A stretch of DNA of 64,000 nucleotides, from assembly GCA_963971305.1 (NCBI GenBank), contig OZ020308.1:16525092-16589091 (forward strand). The letters run 5' to 3'. Positions 1-14,700 of this stretch are shown piece by piece. The position numbers were made by a program, and so were the translations under genes. This DNA comes from Arcuatula senhousia (lineage: Eukaryota > Mollusca > Bivalvia > Mytilida > Mytilidae). The notes beneath the pieces were generated by a model. It worked only from the letters and a program-made list of their open reading frames with translations, was not told where the DNA came from and did no database searches. Each line of letters opens with the position of its first letter. The stretch's first letter is position 1.

Positions 1-283
1 ATTGTTAAACAGACGTAAGAAAAAAGGTTTACCTCGGCCAAATCAGTGTAAAATTTCAAAGTCAGTAGACCATGACTGCAGGAGCATACAGATAAAATGC
101 TTTTGAAATTGATCTGTACTGATTCTGATGCAACTGCATACCAAATATCAATGGTGTAACATAACTAGTTCACACAAAACAGACTTAAGCAAAAACTTTA
201 ACCAATTGTGGACGCCGCCGCCGCCGCCGGAATCACCATACTTAAGTCTCGCCTTTTGCGACATTCGTCGCAGGCGAGACAAA
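1..283 (+). mobile_element. 3' part of a GTCTCGCC-hairpin non-autonomous element (family C)
   Basis: The right end is a stem-loop at 246-280: GTCTCGCC...GCGAC pairs with GTCGCAGGCGAGAC across a 4-nt loop. A (GCC)n tract lies just upstream near 211-229. The same arrangement occurs at 43281-43341, where the opposite terminus is also present, so this is the 3' end of a dispersed element cut by the window edge. No coding capacity is visible. Confidence 0.6.
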
Positions 284-420
284 AATGGGACTGGGTTTTA
301 TAACTAGTCAATTAATGAATTAGTAAGTAAAAATCGGTTCGATTAAAGTTTATTTCTAACAGAGTCAATCAAGAACAGAAAGAAAACGAAAGTAAATAAT
401 ACGTAAAGGAACTCAGTATA

Positions 421-737
421 ACAAGAGGCTCCCAGGAGCCTGAATCGCTCACCTGTCTTGATGTCAACCCTATGAAGACTTTTGTATAGCTAAATGAGCT
501 GAATGTTTAAGCAAGAAAACTTTTCTCTATCTGCATTAGTTTTCATTCTAAATAAGCAAAAACACTATTATTCACCTTTAAAGGGGCTGTAACTCCTATA
601 AGGGGTCATGTGACAACTTCAACCCTATGGATGCTTTTGTAGAGCTAAATGAGCTGAACATTTAAGCAAGCAACAGCTTTTCTCTATCTGCAATAGTTTT
701 CATTCTATATGCCAACAAGAATATGTCCAAAAGACAT
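421..737 (+). mobile_element. 5' fragment of an AGGCTCC/GTGAGCT minisatellite element (family B)
   Basis: It starts with the short palindrome AGGCTCCCAGGAGCCT (426-441) followed by CGCTCACCTG, the same 5' end as the element at 57997. About two units of the family B internal repeat follow (GGGGCTGTAACTCCTATAAGGGG, then AGCTAAATGAGCTGAA). The 3' part, with its simple repeat and hairpin, is absent, and a family A element begins 2 bp beyond the end. Confidence 0.65.
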
Positions 738-738
738 A

Positions 739-1837
739 ATGCCCCATCTCGCAACATTTATTTTTTTCCACAATCACTAAAGCATCAACATGGTTGCTAT
801 TAAAGCACTTGTCAGTCAGAAGGAATGGACTTTAACTTAACCATTCTTCTATAAGTGGTCATACATGTGGAAAATATAGGTCACTGCCAGCATCCGAAGC
901 ATGCATTGTGCTAAGCATCACTAGGCGCACCTACCATACCAATATATTTGATGTGGCACATGTCAGTAAAAAGGAATGATCTTTATCCATTCGTCTATAA
1001 GTGGTCATTCATGCGGATAATATAGGTAACAGCCAGCATCCGAAGCATGCATTGTGCTAAGCATCACTAGGTGCACCTATCATAACAATAGAGTAGATGT
1101 GGCACATGTCAGTAAGTGGGAATGGACTTTAACCAGTCTTCTTTAAGAGGCCATCCATGTGGAAAATATAGGTCACATCCAGCATCCGAAGCATGCATTG
1201 TGCTAAGCATCACTAGGTGCACCTACCATACCTATTTGGTTGGTATGGCACTTGTCGGTAAGGAGGAATGGACTTGAACCATTCTTCTATAAGTGGTCAT
1301 TCGTGCGGAAAATATAGGTCACATCCAGCATCGGAAGCATGCATTGTGCTAAGCATCACTAGGTGCACCTACCATACCTATTTGGTTACTATGGCATTTG
1401 TCAGTAAGAAGGAATGGACTTAAACCATTCTTCTATAAGTTGTCATTCATGCGGAAAATGTAGGTCACTGTCAGCATCCGAAGCATGCATTGTGCTTAGC
1501 ATCACTAGGTGCACATACCATACCTATATGGTTGATGTAGCACTTGTCAGTTCGAGGGAATAGACTTAAACCATTTTTCTGTACGTGATCATTCATGCAG
1601 AAAATATAGGTCACATCCAGCATCCGAAGCATGCAATGTTCTTATCATCACAAGATGCACCTACCATACCAATATGATTGATGTGGCATTTGTCAGTAAG
1701 TGCAAATTTGGAAATATGGGATTTGGGACGGACATCCGAACGGACGGACGGACGAACGGAAGGACGGACGGACGGACGAACGGACGAACGAACAGACCCG
1801 AACACTATATGCCCCTCTACTTTCGTAGATGGGGCAT
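739..1837 (+). mobile_element. Complete non-autonomous element with ATGCCCCATCT terminal inverted repeats (family A)
   Basis: Perfect 11-bp inverted repeats ATGCCCCATCT (739-749) and AGATGGGGCAT (1827-1837) bound it. Inside are six copies of a roughly 146-bp unit; the landmark CAGCATCCGAAGCATGC recurs near 888, 1034, 1180, 1326, 1472 and 1619. A GGACGGAC-rich tract follows at about 1728-1795, then a terminal hairpin at 1809-1837 whose left arm repeats the 5' terminus. There is no transposase. ORFs reading Val-Arg-Pro-Ser or Arg-Thr-Asp-Gly repeats are translations of the simple repeat. Confidence 0.75.
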
Positions 1838-2243
1838 ACAGTCTAATATCTAGTGGTATTCAATTATCTCCCCTGCAGAAAACAGCTAATGTGTTTTTAA
1901 ATTTTTAACGATGACAACAACGATGGCGACGGCATATAAACAATCTTCAATTTTCATTTATTACGCATGGATTTGACTACTATCATATACGTTGGACATG
2001 TTATGTTATTAACGAATCTTTTCTGTTGCGTAAACAGTTGTTTATAAGGTCAACAAAAGTGCATATTTTAACAAATCGAGTGAAATTTATTGGCCGTTGG
2101 AAAAAATTAAAATGTCAACTCAACCTTTAAAAAATCGCACAAGGCGTAATACCTGCAGTACATTTTCGAAACTTGTGGGAATGTTAGGTTATTACCTTTT
2201 CTTTCGACAGATATTAGTTTGAAAATTATATTTTACTGTTATC
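1838..2243. other. Left flank of the satellite, no gene seen
   Basis: AT-rich unique-looking sequence between the family A element and the satellite. I see no splice-bounded ORF or RNA gene. Homology to the satellite begins abruptly at 2244. Confidence 0.6.
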
Positions 2244-2406
2244 ATATAGAGTGCAAAGTACCAAAGATTTTCCCATTGAAAACAATGCTTTCCTGTCAAA
2301 ATTCATAATTTTCTGTATGTCTCAAAATAAAAATTTTGGGTTTTAATTTCTATTCAGCGGAAAGTAAAATATATATTGATATTTTTACCGGGTACGAAAC
2401 TATATG

Positions 2407-2427
2407 GTCCCGTGGCTTTTACGGGAC
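2407..2427 (+). other. Stem-loop in each satellite unit (copy 1 shown)
   Basis: A perfect 7-bp stem GTCCCGT/ACGGGAC encloses the loop GGCTTTT. It recurs every 1305 bp. Because the array ends at unit position 456, the partial last unit also has it, giving 24 copies. Function is unknown. Confidence 0.6.
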
Positions 2428-2702
2428 AAAAATTTATATTTTAGTATGTACCTGAAAATTCATGTTTTTTTCTTTAGAAATTGCGGAAAAATAAAATGCG
2501 TTTTAACAATAATATTAACATGATTAAATCACGTTTCATATATGGAATAAAGACGTAACTCACTGTACAATATTTCTACCAAAAATCATTTTTCATTTAT
2601 AACCACACGTAAAAAGCCATGTATTTACTCCTGTATTGTATCTTCCCTTCACAGGCGATGACTTCACACACGTACCTATTTGGTACCTTGCTACCTATAC
2701 TG

Positions 2703-2714
2703 TGCGCATGCGCA
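2703..2714. promoter_or_regulatory. Perfect NRF-1-type palindrome TGCGCATGCGCA in each satellite unit (copy 1 shown)
   Basis: The 12-mer is its own reverse complement and fits the NRF-1/alpha-Pal consensus YGCGCAYGCGCR at every position. It recurs every 1305 bp, last at 31413-31424, for 23 copies. Whether it is bound is unknown; the match alone is the evidence. Confidence 0.5.
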
Positions 2715-5700
2715 ATCAGAATCCATCAACTCGTGGCCAAAAATTGCGCGGACATCTTTGGACCAGGAATAAGTAAACTCAATACCATTTCGATATGAAA
2801 TAAATTCTACAGAATTTTTTTCCAGAGGCCACCCCCACCCCAAAAAAGCGAACTTTTCGATAACAAAAAATCGCATTTTTCGGTCTTTTGTCTGAGAAGT
2901 TTTAGGCATATAATCCTACTTTTAGTTTTATTCAACAGTCCAAGATATTGATTTTACAAAAATAATCTCACATACGAAAATTTGTCATTCGAGTCCGAAA
3001 AATCTGGCCGAAAATACGGACAAATTTAATTGAATAAATACCAATATTTTTGAAACAGACTATAGGTACCGAAAAGTACAAATATGATAGACTGGTGTTG
3101 GTTTTCCTAAAGATCCGTCTATATATTCGTCATTTTAAGTGAAAAGGTCACATTATAATGGCTCATACTCGTTGAAGCAAACTGATTTTCAAGGGCGAAT
3201 TTCGGCCGTTTATGTGAAAAAATGCTTTTTCTTTGAATTTAAATTTCCGAAAACTGGCTTTGAATAAAAAATCAAAATATTTTCAGTTGGAAACCCCATT
3301 AACCCCCCTAAAACCCTGACATGACTACAAATTTCTAAAAGTTAAAGATTTTTTATCAAAAAAATATAAGGCTGGGTACCCCCTAAAATCGGCCTTTTTA
3401 CGTTTATTTTGAAAAAGACTATAGAAATTTGAAATATCAATATTCAGAATGATAAAAATGTGCTAGATGTATGTTTTTCCTCTCAAATTTGAGAAAAAAC
3501 GCTGTTTAAATGGTACATTTAGTGATATTTTTACTTTTTCTATTTTCGATATAGAGTGCAAAGTACCAAAGATTTTCCCATTGAAAACAATGCTTTCCTG
3601 TCAAAATTCATAATTTTCTGTATGTCTCAAAATAAAAATTTTGGGTTTTAATTTCTATTCAGCGGAAAGTAAAATATATATTGATATTTTTACCGGGTAC
3701 GAAACTATATGGTCCCGTGGCTTTTACGGGACAAAAATTTATATTTTAGTATGTACCTGAAAATTCATGTTTTTTTCTTTAGAAATTGCGGAAAAATAAA
3801 ATGCGTTTTAACAATAATATTAACATGATTAAATCACGTTTCATATATGGAATAAAGACGTAACTCACTGTACAATATTTCTACCAAAAATCATTTTTCA
3901 TTTATAACCACACGTAAAAAGCCATGTATTTACTCCTGTATTGTATCTTCCCTTCACAGGCGATGACTTCACACACGTACCTATTTGGTACCTTGCTACC
4001 TATACTGTGCGCATGCGCAATCAGAATCCATCAACTCGTGGCCAAAAATTGCGCGGACATCTTTGGACCAGGAATAAGTAAACTCAATACCATTTCGATA
4101 TGAAATAAATTCTACAGAATTTTTTTCCAGAGGCCACCCCCACCCCAAAAAAGCGAACTTTTCGATAACAAAAAATCGCATTTTTCGGTCTTTTGTCTGA
4201 GAAGTTTTAGGCATATAATCCTACTTTTAGTTTTATTCAACAGTCCAAGATATTGATTTTACAAAAATAATCTCACATACGAAAATTTGTCATTCGAGTC
4301 CGAAAAATCTGGCCGAAAATACGGACAAATTTAATTGAATAAATACCAATATTTTTGAAACAGACTATAGGTACCGAAAAGTACAAATATGATAGACTGG
4401 TGTTGGTTTTCCTAAAGATCCGTCTATATATTCGTCATTTTAAGTGAAAAGGTCACATTATAATGGCTCATACTCGTTGAAGCAAACTGATTTTCAAGGG
4501 CGAATTTCGGCCGTTTATGTGAAAAAATGCTTTTTCTTTGAATTTAAATTTCCGAAAACTGGCTTTGAATAAAAAATCAAAATATTTTCAGTTGGAAACC
4601 CCATTAACCCCCCTAAAACCCTGACATGACTACAAATTTCTAAAAGTTAAAGATTTTTTATCAAAAAAATATAAGGCTGGGTACCCCCTAAAATCGGCCT
4701 TTTTACGTTTATTTTGAAAAAGACTATAGAAATTTGAAATATCAATATTCAGAATGATAAAAATGTGCTAGATGTATGTTTTTCCTCTCAAATTTGAGAA
4801 AAAACGCTGTTTAAATGGTACATTTAGTGATATTTTTACTTTTTCTATTTTCGATATAGAGTGCAAAGTACCAAAGATTTTCCCATTGAAAACAATGCTT
4901 TCCTGTCAAAATTCATAATTTTCTGTATGTCTCAAAATAAAAATTTTGGGTTTTAATTTCTATTCAGCGGAAAGTAAAATATATATTGATATTTTTACCG
5001 GGTACGAAACTATATGGTCCCGTGGCTTTTACGGGACAAAAATTTATATTTTAGTATGTACCTGAAAATTCATGTTTTTTTCTTTAGAAATTGCGGAAAA
5101 ATAAAATGCGTTTTAACAATAATATTAACATGATTAAATCACGTTTCATATATGGAATAAAGACGTAACTCACTGTACAATATTTCTACCAAAAATCATT
5201 TTTCATTTATAACCACACGTAAAAAGCCATGTATTTACTCCTGTATTGTATCTTCCCTTCACAGGCGATGACTTCACACACGTACCTATTTGGTACCTTG
5301 CTACCTATACTGTGCGCATGCGCAATCAGAATCCATCAACTCGTGGCCAAAAATTGCGCGGACATCTTTGGACCAGGAATAAGTAAACTCAATACCATTT
5401 CGATATGAAATAAATTCTACAGAATTTTTTTCCAGAGGCCACCCCCACCCCAAAAAAGCGAACTTTTCGATAACAAAAAATCGCATTTTTCGGTCTTTTG
5501 TCTGAGAAGTTTTAGGCATATAATCCTACTTTTAGTTTTATTCAACAGTCCAAGATATTGATTTTACAAAAATAATCTCACATACGAAAATTTGTCATTC
5601 GAGTCCGAAAAATCTGGCCGAAAATACGGACAAATTTAATTGAATAAATACCAATATTTTTGAAACAGACTATAGGTACCGAAAAGTACAAATATGATAG

Positions 5701-8700
5701 ACTGGTGTTGGTTTTCCTAAAGATCCGTCTATATATTCGTCATTTTAAGTGAAAAGGTCACATTATAATGGCTCATACTCGTTGAAGCAAACTGATTTTC
5801 AAGGGCGAATTTCGGCCGTTTATGTGAAAAAATGCTTTTTCTTTGAATTTAAATTTCCGAAAACTGGCTTTGAATAAAAAATCAAAATATTTTCAGTTGG
5901 AAACCCCATTAACCCCCCTAAAACCCTGACATGACTACAAATTTCTAAAAGTTAAAGATTTTTTATCAAAAAAATATAAGGCTGGGTACCCCCTAAAATC
6001 GGCCTTTTTACGTTTATTTTGAAAAAGACTATAGAAATTTGAAATATCAATATTCAGAATGATAAAAATGTGCTAGATGTATGTTTTTCCTCTCAAATTT
6101 GAGAAAAAACGCTGTTTAAATGGTACATTTAGTGATATTTTTACTTTTTCTATTTTCGATATAGAGTGCAAAGTACCAAAGATTTTCCCATTGAAAACAA
6201 TGCTTTCCTGTCAAAATTCATAATTTTCTGTATGTCTCAAAATAAAAATTTTGGGTTTTAATTTCTATTCAGCGGAAAGTAAAATATATATTGATATTTT
6301 TACCGGGTACGAAACTATATGGTCCCGTGGCTTTTACGGGACAAAAATTTATATTTTAGTATGTACCTGAAAATTCATGTTTTTTTCTTTAGAAATTGCG
6401 GAAAAATAAAATGCGTTTTAACAATAATATTAACATGATTAAATCACGTTTCATATATGGAATAAAGACGTAACTCACTGTACAATATTTCTACCAAAAA
6501 TCATTTTTCATTTATAACCACACGTAAAAAGCCATGTATTTACTCCTGTATTGTATCTTCCCTTCACAGGCGATGACTTCACACACGTACCTATTTGGTA
6601 CCTTGCTACCTATACTGTGCGCATGCGCAATCAGAATCCATCAACTCGTGGCCAAAAATTGCGCGGACATCTTTGGACCAGGAATAAGTAAACTCAATAC
6701 CATTTCGATATGAAATAAATTCTACAGAATTTTTTTCCAGAGGCCACCCCCACCCCAAAAAAGCGAACTTTTCGATAACAAAAAATCGCATTTTTCGGTC
6801 TTTTGTCTGAGAAGTTTTAGGCATATAATCCTACTTTTAGTTTTATTCAACAGTCCAAGATATTGATTTTACAAAAATAATCTCACATACGAAAATTTGT
6901 CATTCGAGTCCGAAAAATCTGGCCGAAAATACGGACAAATTTAATTGAATAAATACCAATATTTTTGAAACAGACTATAGGTACCGAAAAGTACAAATAT
7001 GATAGACTGGTGTTGGTTTTCCTAAAGATCCGTCTATATATTCGTCATTTTAAGTGAAAAGGTCACATTATAATGGCTCATACTCGTTGAAGCAAACTGA
7101 TTTTCAAGGGCGAATTTCGGCCGTTTATGTGAAAAAATGCTTTTTCTTTGAATTTAAATTTCCGAAAACTGGCTTTGAATAAAAAATCAAAATATTTTCA
7201 GTTGGAAACCCCATTAACCCCCCTAAAACCCTGACATGACTACAAATTTCTAAAAGTTAAAGATTTTTTATCAAAAAAATATAAGGCTGGGTACCCCCTA
7301 AAATCGGCCTTTTTACGTTTATTTTGAAAAAGACTATAGAAATTTGAAATATCAATATTCAGAATGATAAAAATGTGCTAGATGTATGTTTTTCCTCTCA
7401 AATTTGAGAAAAAACGCTGTTTAAATGGTACATTTAGTGATATTTTTACTTTTTCTATTTTCGATATAGAGTGCAAAGTACCAAAGATTTTCCCATTGAA
7501 AACAATGCTTTCCTGTCAAAATTCATAATTTTCTGTATGTCTCAAAATAAAAATTTTGGGTTTTAATTTCTATTCAGCGGAAAGTAAAATATATATTGAT
7601 ATTTTTACCGGGTACGAAACTATATGGTCCCGTGGCTTTTACGGGACAAAAATTTATATTTTAGTATGTACCTGAAAATTCATGTTTTTTTCTTTAGAAA
7701 TTGCGGAAAAATAAAATGCGTTTTAACAATAATATTAACATGATTAAATCACGTTTCATATATGGAATAAAGACGTAACTCACTGTACAATATTTCTACC
7801 AAAAATCATTTTTCATTTATAACCACACGTAAAAAGCCATGTATTTACTCCTGTATTGTATCTTCCCTTCACAGGCGATGACTTCACACACGTACCTATT
7901 TGGTACCTTGCTACCTATACTGTGCGCATGCGCAATCAGAATCCATCAACTCGTGGCCAAAAATTGCGCGGACATCTTTGGACCAGGAATAAGTAAACTC
8001 AATACCATTTCGATATGAAATAAATTCTACAGAATTTTTTTCCAGAGGCCACCCCCACCCCAAAAAAGCGAACTTTTCGATAACAAAAAATCGCATTTTT
8101 CGGTCTTTTGTCTGAGAAGTTTTAGGCATATAATCCTACTTTTAGTTTTATTCAACAGTCCAAGATATTGATTTTACAAAAATAATCTCACATACGAAAA
8201 TTTGTCATTCGAGTCCGAAAAATCTGGCCGAAAATACGGACAAATTTAATTGAATAAATACCAATATTTTTGAAACAGACTATAGGTACCGAAAAGTACA
8301 AATATGATAGACTGGTGTTGGTTTTCCTAAAGATCCGTCTATATATTCGTCATTTTAAGTGAAAAGGTCACATTATAATGGCTCATACTCGTTGAAGCAA
8401 ACTGATTTTCAAGGGCGAATTTCGGCCGTTTATGTGAAAAAATGCTTTTTCTTTGAATTTAAATTTCCGAAAACTGGCTTTGAATAAAAAATCAAAATAT
8501 TTTCAGTTGGAAACCCCATTAACCCCCCTAAAACCCTGACATGACTACAAATTTCTAAAAGTTAAAGATTTTTTATCAAAAAAATATAAGGCTGGGTACC
8601 CCCTAAAATCGGCCTTTTTACGTTTATTTTGAAAAAGACTATAGAAATTTGAAATATCAATATTCAGAATGATAAAAATGTGCTAGATGTATGTTTTTCC

Positions 8701-11700
8701 TCTCAAATTTGAGAAAAAACGCTGTTTAAATGGTACATTTAGTGATATTTTTACTTTTTCTATTTTCGATATAGAGTGCAAAGTACCAAAGATTTTCCCA
8801 TTGAAAACAATGCTTTCCTGTCAAAATTCATAATTTTCTGTATGTCTCAAAATAAAAATTTTGGGTTTTAATTTCTATTCAGCGGAAAGTAAAATATATA
8901 TTGATATTTTTACCGGGTACGAAACTATATGGTCCCGTGGCTTTTACGGGACAAAAATTTATATTTTAGTATGTACCTGAAAATTCATGTTTTTTTCTTT
9001 AGAAATTGCGGAAAAATAAAATGCGTTTTAACAATAATATTAACATGATTAAATCACGTTTCATATATGGAATAAAGACGTAACTCACTGTACAATATTT
9101 CTACCAAAAATCATTTTTCATTTATAACCACACGTAAAAAGCCATGTATTTACTCCTGTATTGTATCTTCCCTTCACAGGCGATGACTTCACACACGTAC
9201 CTATTTGGTACCTTGCTACCTATACTGTGCGCATGCGCAATCAGAATCCATCAACTCGTGGCCAAAAATTGCGCGGACATCTTTGGACCAGGAATAAGTA
9301 AACTCAATACCATTTCGATATGAAATAAATTCTACAGAATTTTTTTCCAGAGGCCACCCCCACCCCAAAAAAGCGAACTTTTCGATAACAAAAAATCGCA
9401 TTTTTCGGTCTTTTGTCTGAGAAGTTTTAGGCATATAATCCTACTTTTAGTTTTATTCAACAGTCCAAGATATTGATTTTACAAAAATAATCTCACATAC
9501 GAAAATTTGTCATTCGAGTCCGAAAAATCTGGCCGAAAATACGGACAAATTTAATTGAATAAATACCAATATTTTTGAAACAGACTATAGGTACCGAAAA
9601 GTACAAATATGATAGACTGGTGTTGGTTTTCCTAAAGATCCGTCTATATATTCGTCATTTTAAGTGAAAAGGTCACATTATAATGGCTCATACTCGTTGA
9701 AGCAAACTGATTTTCAAGGGCGAATTTCGGCCGTTTATGTGAAAAAATGCTTTTTCTTTGAATTTAAATTTCCGAAAACTGGCTTTGAATAAAAAATCAA
9801 AATATTTTCAGTTGGAAACCCCATTAACCCCCCTAAAACCCTGACATGACTACAAATTTCTAAAAGTTAAAGATTTTTTATCAAAAAAATATAAGGCTGG
9901 GTACCCCCTAAAATCGGCCTTTTTACGTTTATTTTGAAAAAGACTATAGAAATTTGAAATATCAATATTCAGAATGATAAAAATGTGCTAGATGTATGTT
10001 TTTCCTCTCAAATTTGAGAAAAAACGCTGTTTAAATGGTACATTTAGTGATATTTTTACTTTTTCTATTTTCGATATAGAGTGCAAAGTACCAAAGATTT
10101 TCCCATTGAAAACAATGCTTTCCTGTCAAAATTCATAATTTTCTGTATGTCTCAAAATAAAAATTTTGGGTTTTAATTTCTATTCAGCGGAAAGTAAAAT
10201 ATATATTGATATTTTTACCGGGTACGAAACTATATGGTCCCGTGGCTTTTACGGGACAAAAATTTATATTTTAGTATGTACCTGAAAATTCATGTTTTTT
10301 TCTTTAGAAATTGCGGAAAAATAAAATGCGTTTTAACAATAATATTAACATGATTAAATCACGTTTCATATATGGAATAAAGACGTAACTCACTGTACAA
10401 TATTTCTACCAAAAATCATTTTTCATTTATAACCACACGTAAAAAGCCATGTATTTACTCCTGTATTGTATCTTCCCTTCACAGGCGATGACTTCACACA
10501 CGTACCTATTTGGTACCTTGCTACCTATACTGTGCGCATGCGCAATCAGAATCCATCAACTCGTGGCCAAAAATTGCGCGGACATCTTTGGACCAGGAAT
10601 AAGTAAACTCAATACCATTTCGATATGAAATAAATTCTACAGAATTTTTTTCCAGAGGCCACCCCCACCCCAAAAAAGCGAACTTTTCGATAACAAAAAA
10701 TCGCATTTTTCGGTCTTTTGTCTGAGAAGTTTTAGGCATATAATCCTACTTTTAGTTTTATTCAACAGTCCAAGATATTGATTTTACAAAAATAATCTCA
10801 CATACGAAAATTTGTCATTCGAGTCCGAAAAATCTGGCCGAAAATACGGACAAATTTAATTGAATAAATACCAATATTTTTGAAACAGACTATAGGTACC
10901 GAAAAGTACAAATATGATAGACTGGTGTTGGTTTTCCTAAAGATCCGTCTATATATTCGTCATTTTAAGTGAAAAGGTCACATTATAATGGCTCATACTC
11001 GTTGAAGCAAACTGATTTTCAAGGGCGAATTTCGGCCGTTTATGTGAAAAAATGCTTTTTCTTTGAATTTAAATTTCCGAAAACTGGCTTTGAATAAAAA
11101 ATCAAAATATTTTCAGTTGGAAACCCCATTAACCCCCCTAAAACCCTGACATGACTACAAATTTCTAAAAGTTAAAGATTTTTTATCAAAAAAATATAAG
11201 GCTGGGTACCCCCTAAAATCGGCCTTTTTACGTTTATTTTGAAAAAGACTATAGAAATTTGAAATATCAATATTCAGAATGATAAAAATGTGCTAGATGT
11301 ATGTTTTTCCTCTCAAATTTGAGAAAAAACGCTGTTTAAATGGTACATTTAGTGATATTTTTACTTTTTCTATTTTCGATATAGAGTGCAAAGTACCAAA
11401 GATTTTCCCATTGAAAACAATGCTTTCCTGTCAAAATTCATAATTTTCTGTATGTCTCAAAATAAAAATTTTGGGTTTTAATTTCTATTCAGCGGAAAGT
11501 AAAATATATATTGATATTTTTACCGGGTACGAAACTATATGGTCCCGTGGCTTTTACGGGACAAAAATTTATATTTTAGTATGTACCTGAAAATTCATGT
11601 TTTTTTCTTTAGAAATTGCGGAAAAATAAAATGCGTTTTAACAATAATATTAACATGATTAAATCACGTTTCATATATGGAATAAAGACGTAACTCACTG

Positions 11701-14700
11701 TACAATATTTCTACCAAAAATCATTTTTCATTTATAACCACACGTAAAAAGCCATGTATTTACTCCTGTATTGTATCTTCCCTTCACAGGCGATGACTTC
11801 ACACACGTACCTATTTGGTACCTTGCTACCTATACTGTGCGCATGCGCAATCAGAATCCATCAACTCGTGGCCAAAAATTGCGCGGACATCTTTGGACCA
11901 GGAATAAGTAAACTCAATACCATTTCGATATGAAATAAATTCTACAGAATTTTTTTCCAGAGGCCACCCCCACCCCAAAAAAGCGAACTTTTCGATAACA
12001 AAAAATCGCATTTTTCGGTCTTTTGTCTGAGAAGTTTTAGGCATATAATCCTACTTTTAGTTTTATTCAACAGTCCAAGATATTGATTTTACAAAAATAA
12101 TCTCACATACGAAAATTTGTCATTCGAGTCCGAAAAATCTGGCCGAAAATACGGACAAATTTAATTGAATAAATACCAATATTTTTGAAACAGACTATAG
12201 GTACCGAAAAGTACAAATATGATAGACTGGTGTTGGTTTTCCTAAAGATCCGTCTATATATTCGTCATTTTAAGTGAAAAGGTCACATTATAATGGCTCA
12301 TACTCGTTGAAGCAAACTGATTTTCAAGGGCGAATTTCGGCCGTTTATGTGAAAAAATGCTTTTTCTTTGAATTTAAATTTCCGAAAACTGGCTTTGAAT
12401 AAAAAATCAAAATATTTTCAGTTGGAAACCCCATTAACCCCCCTAAAACCCTGACATGACTACAAATTTCTAAAAGTTAAAGATTTTTTATCAAAAAAAT
12501 ATAAGGCTGGGTACCCCCTAAAATCGGCCTTTTTACGTTTATTTTGAAAAAGACTATAGAAATTTGAAATATCAATATTCAGAATGATAAAAATGTGCTA
12601 GATGTATGTTTTTCCTCTCAAATTTGAGAAAAAACGCTGTTTAAATGGTACATTTAGTGATATTTTTACTTTTTCTATTTTCGATATAGAGTGCAAAGTA
12701 CCAAAGATTTTCCCATTGAAAACAATGCTTTCCTGTCAAAATTCATAATTTTCTGTATGTCTCAAAATAAAAATTTTGGGTTTTAATTTCTATTCAGCGG
12801 AAAGTAAAATATATATTGATATTTTTACCGGGTACGAAACTATATGGTCCCGTGGCTTTTACGGGACAAAAATTTATATTTTAGTATGTACCTGAAAATT
12901 CATGTTTTTTTCTTTAGAAATTGCGGAAAAATAAAATGCGTTTTAACAATAATATTAACATGATTAAATCACGTTTCATATATGGAATAAAGACGTAACT
13001 CACTGTACAATATTTCTACCAAAAATCATTTTTCATTTATAACCACACGTAAAAAGCCATGTATTTACTCCTGTATTGTATCTTCCCTTCACAGGCGATG
13101 ACTTCACACACGTACCTATTTGGTACCTTGCTACCTATACTGTGCGCATGCGCAATCAGAATCCATCAACTCGTGGCCAAAAATTGCGCGGACATCTTTG
13201 GACCAGGAATAAGTAAACTCAATACCATTTCGATATGAAATAAATTCTACAGAATTTTTTTCCAGAGGCCACCCCCACCCCAAAAAAGCGAACTTTTCGA
13301 TAACAAAAAATCGCATTTTTCGGTCTTTTGTCTGAGAAGTTTTAGGCATATAATCCTACTTTTAGTTTTATTCAACAGTCCAAGATATTGATTTTACAAA
13401 AATAATCTCACATACGAAAATTTGTCATTCGAGTCCGAAAAATCTGGCCGAAAATACGGACAAATTTAATTGAATAAATACCAATATTTTTGAAACAGAC
13501 TATAGGTACCGAAAAGTACAAATATGATAGACTGGTGTTGGTTTTCCTAAAGATCCGTCTATATATTCGTCATTTTAAGTGAAAAGGTCACATTATAATG
13601 GCTCATACTCGTTGAAGCAAACTGATTTTCAAGGGCGAATTTCGGCCGTTTATGTGAAAAAATGCTTTTTCTTTGAATTTAAATTTCCGAAAACTGGCTT
13701 TGAATAAAAAATCAAAATATTTTCAGTTGGAAACCCCATTAACCCCCCTAAAACCCTGACATGACTACAAATTTCTAAAAGTTAAAGATTTTTTATCAAA
13801 AAAATATAAGGCTGGGTACCCCCTAAAATCGGCCTTTTTACGTTTATTTTGAAAAAGACTATAGAAATTTGAAATATCAATATTCAGAATGATAAAAATG
13901 TGCTAGATGTATGTTTTTCCTCTCAAATTTGAGAAAAAACGCTGTTTAAATGGTACATTTAGTGATATTTTTACTTTTTCTATTTTCGATATAGAGTGCA
14001 AAGTACCAAAGATTTTCCCATTGAAAACAATGCTTTCCTGTCAAAATTCATAATTTTCTGTATGTCTCAAAATAAAAATTTTGGGTTTTAATTTCTATTC
14101 AGCGGAAAGTAAAATATATATTGATATTTTTACCGGGTACGAAACTATATGGTCCCGTGGCTTTTACGGGACAAAAATTTATATTTTAGTATGTACCTGA
14201 AAATTCATGTTTTTTTCTTTAGAAATTGCGGAAAAATAAAATGCGTTTTAACAATAATATTAACATGATTAAATCACGTTTCATATATGGAATAAAGACG
14301 TAACTCACTGTACAATATTTCTACCAAAAATCATTTTTCATTTATAACCACACGTAAAAAGCCATGTATTTACTCCTGTATTGTATCTTCCCTTCACAGG
14401 CGATGACTTCACACACGTACCTATTTGGTACCTTGCTACCTATACTGTGCGCATGCGCAATCAGAATCCATCAACTCGTGGCCAAAAATTGCGCGGACAT
14501 CTTTGGACCAGGAATAAGTAAACTCAATACCATTTCGATATGAAATAAATTCTACAGAATTTTTTTCCAGAGGCCACCCCCACCCCAAAAAAGCGAACTT
14601 TTCGATAACAAAAAATCGCATTTTTCGGTCTTTTGTCTGAGAAGTTTTAGGCATATAATCCTACTTTTAGTTTTATTCAACAGTCCAAGATATTGATTTT

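Noticed and set aside
1611..1908. ORFs rich in Val-Arg-Pro-Ser or Arg-Thr-Asp-Gly repeats
   Set aside because: Translations of the GGACGGAC simple repeat of a family A element.
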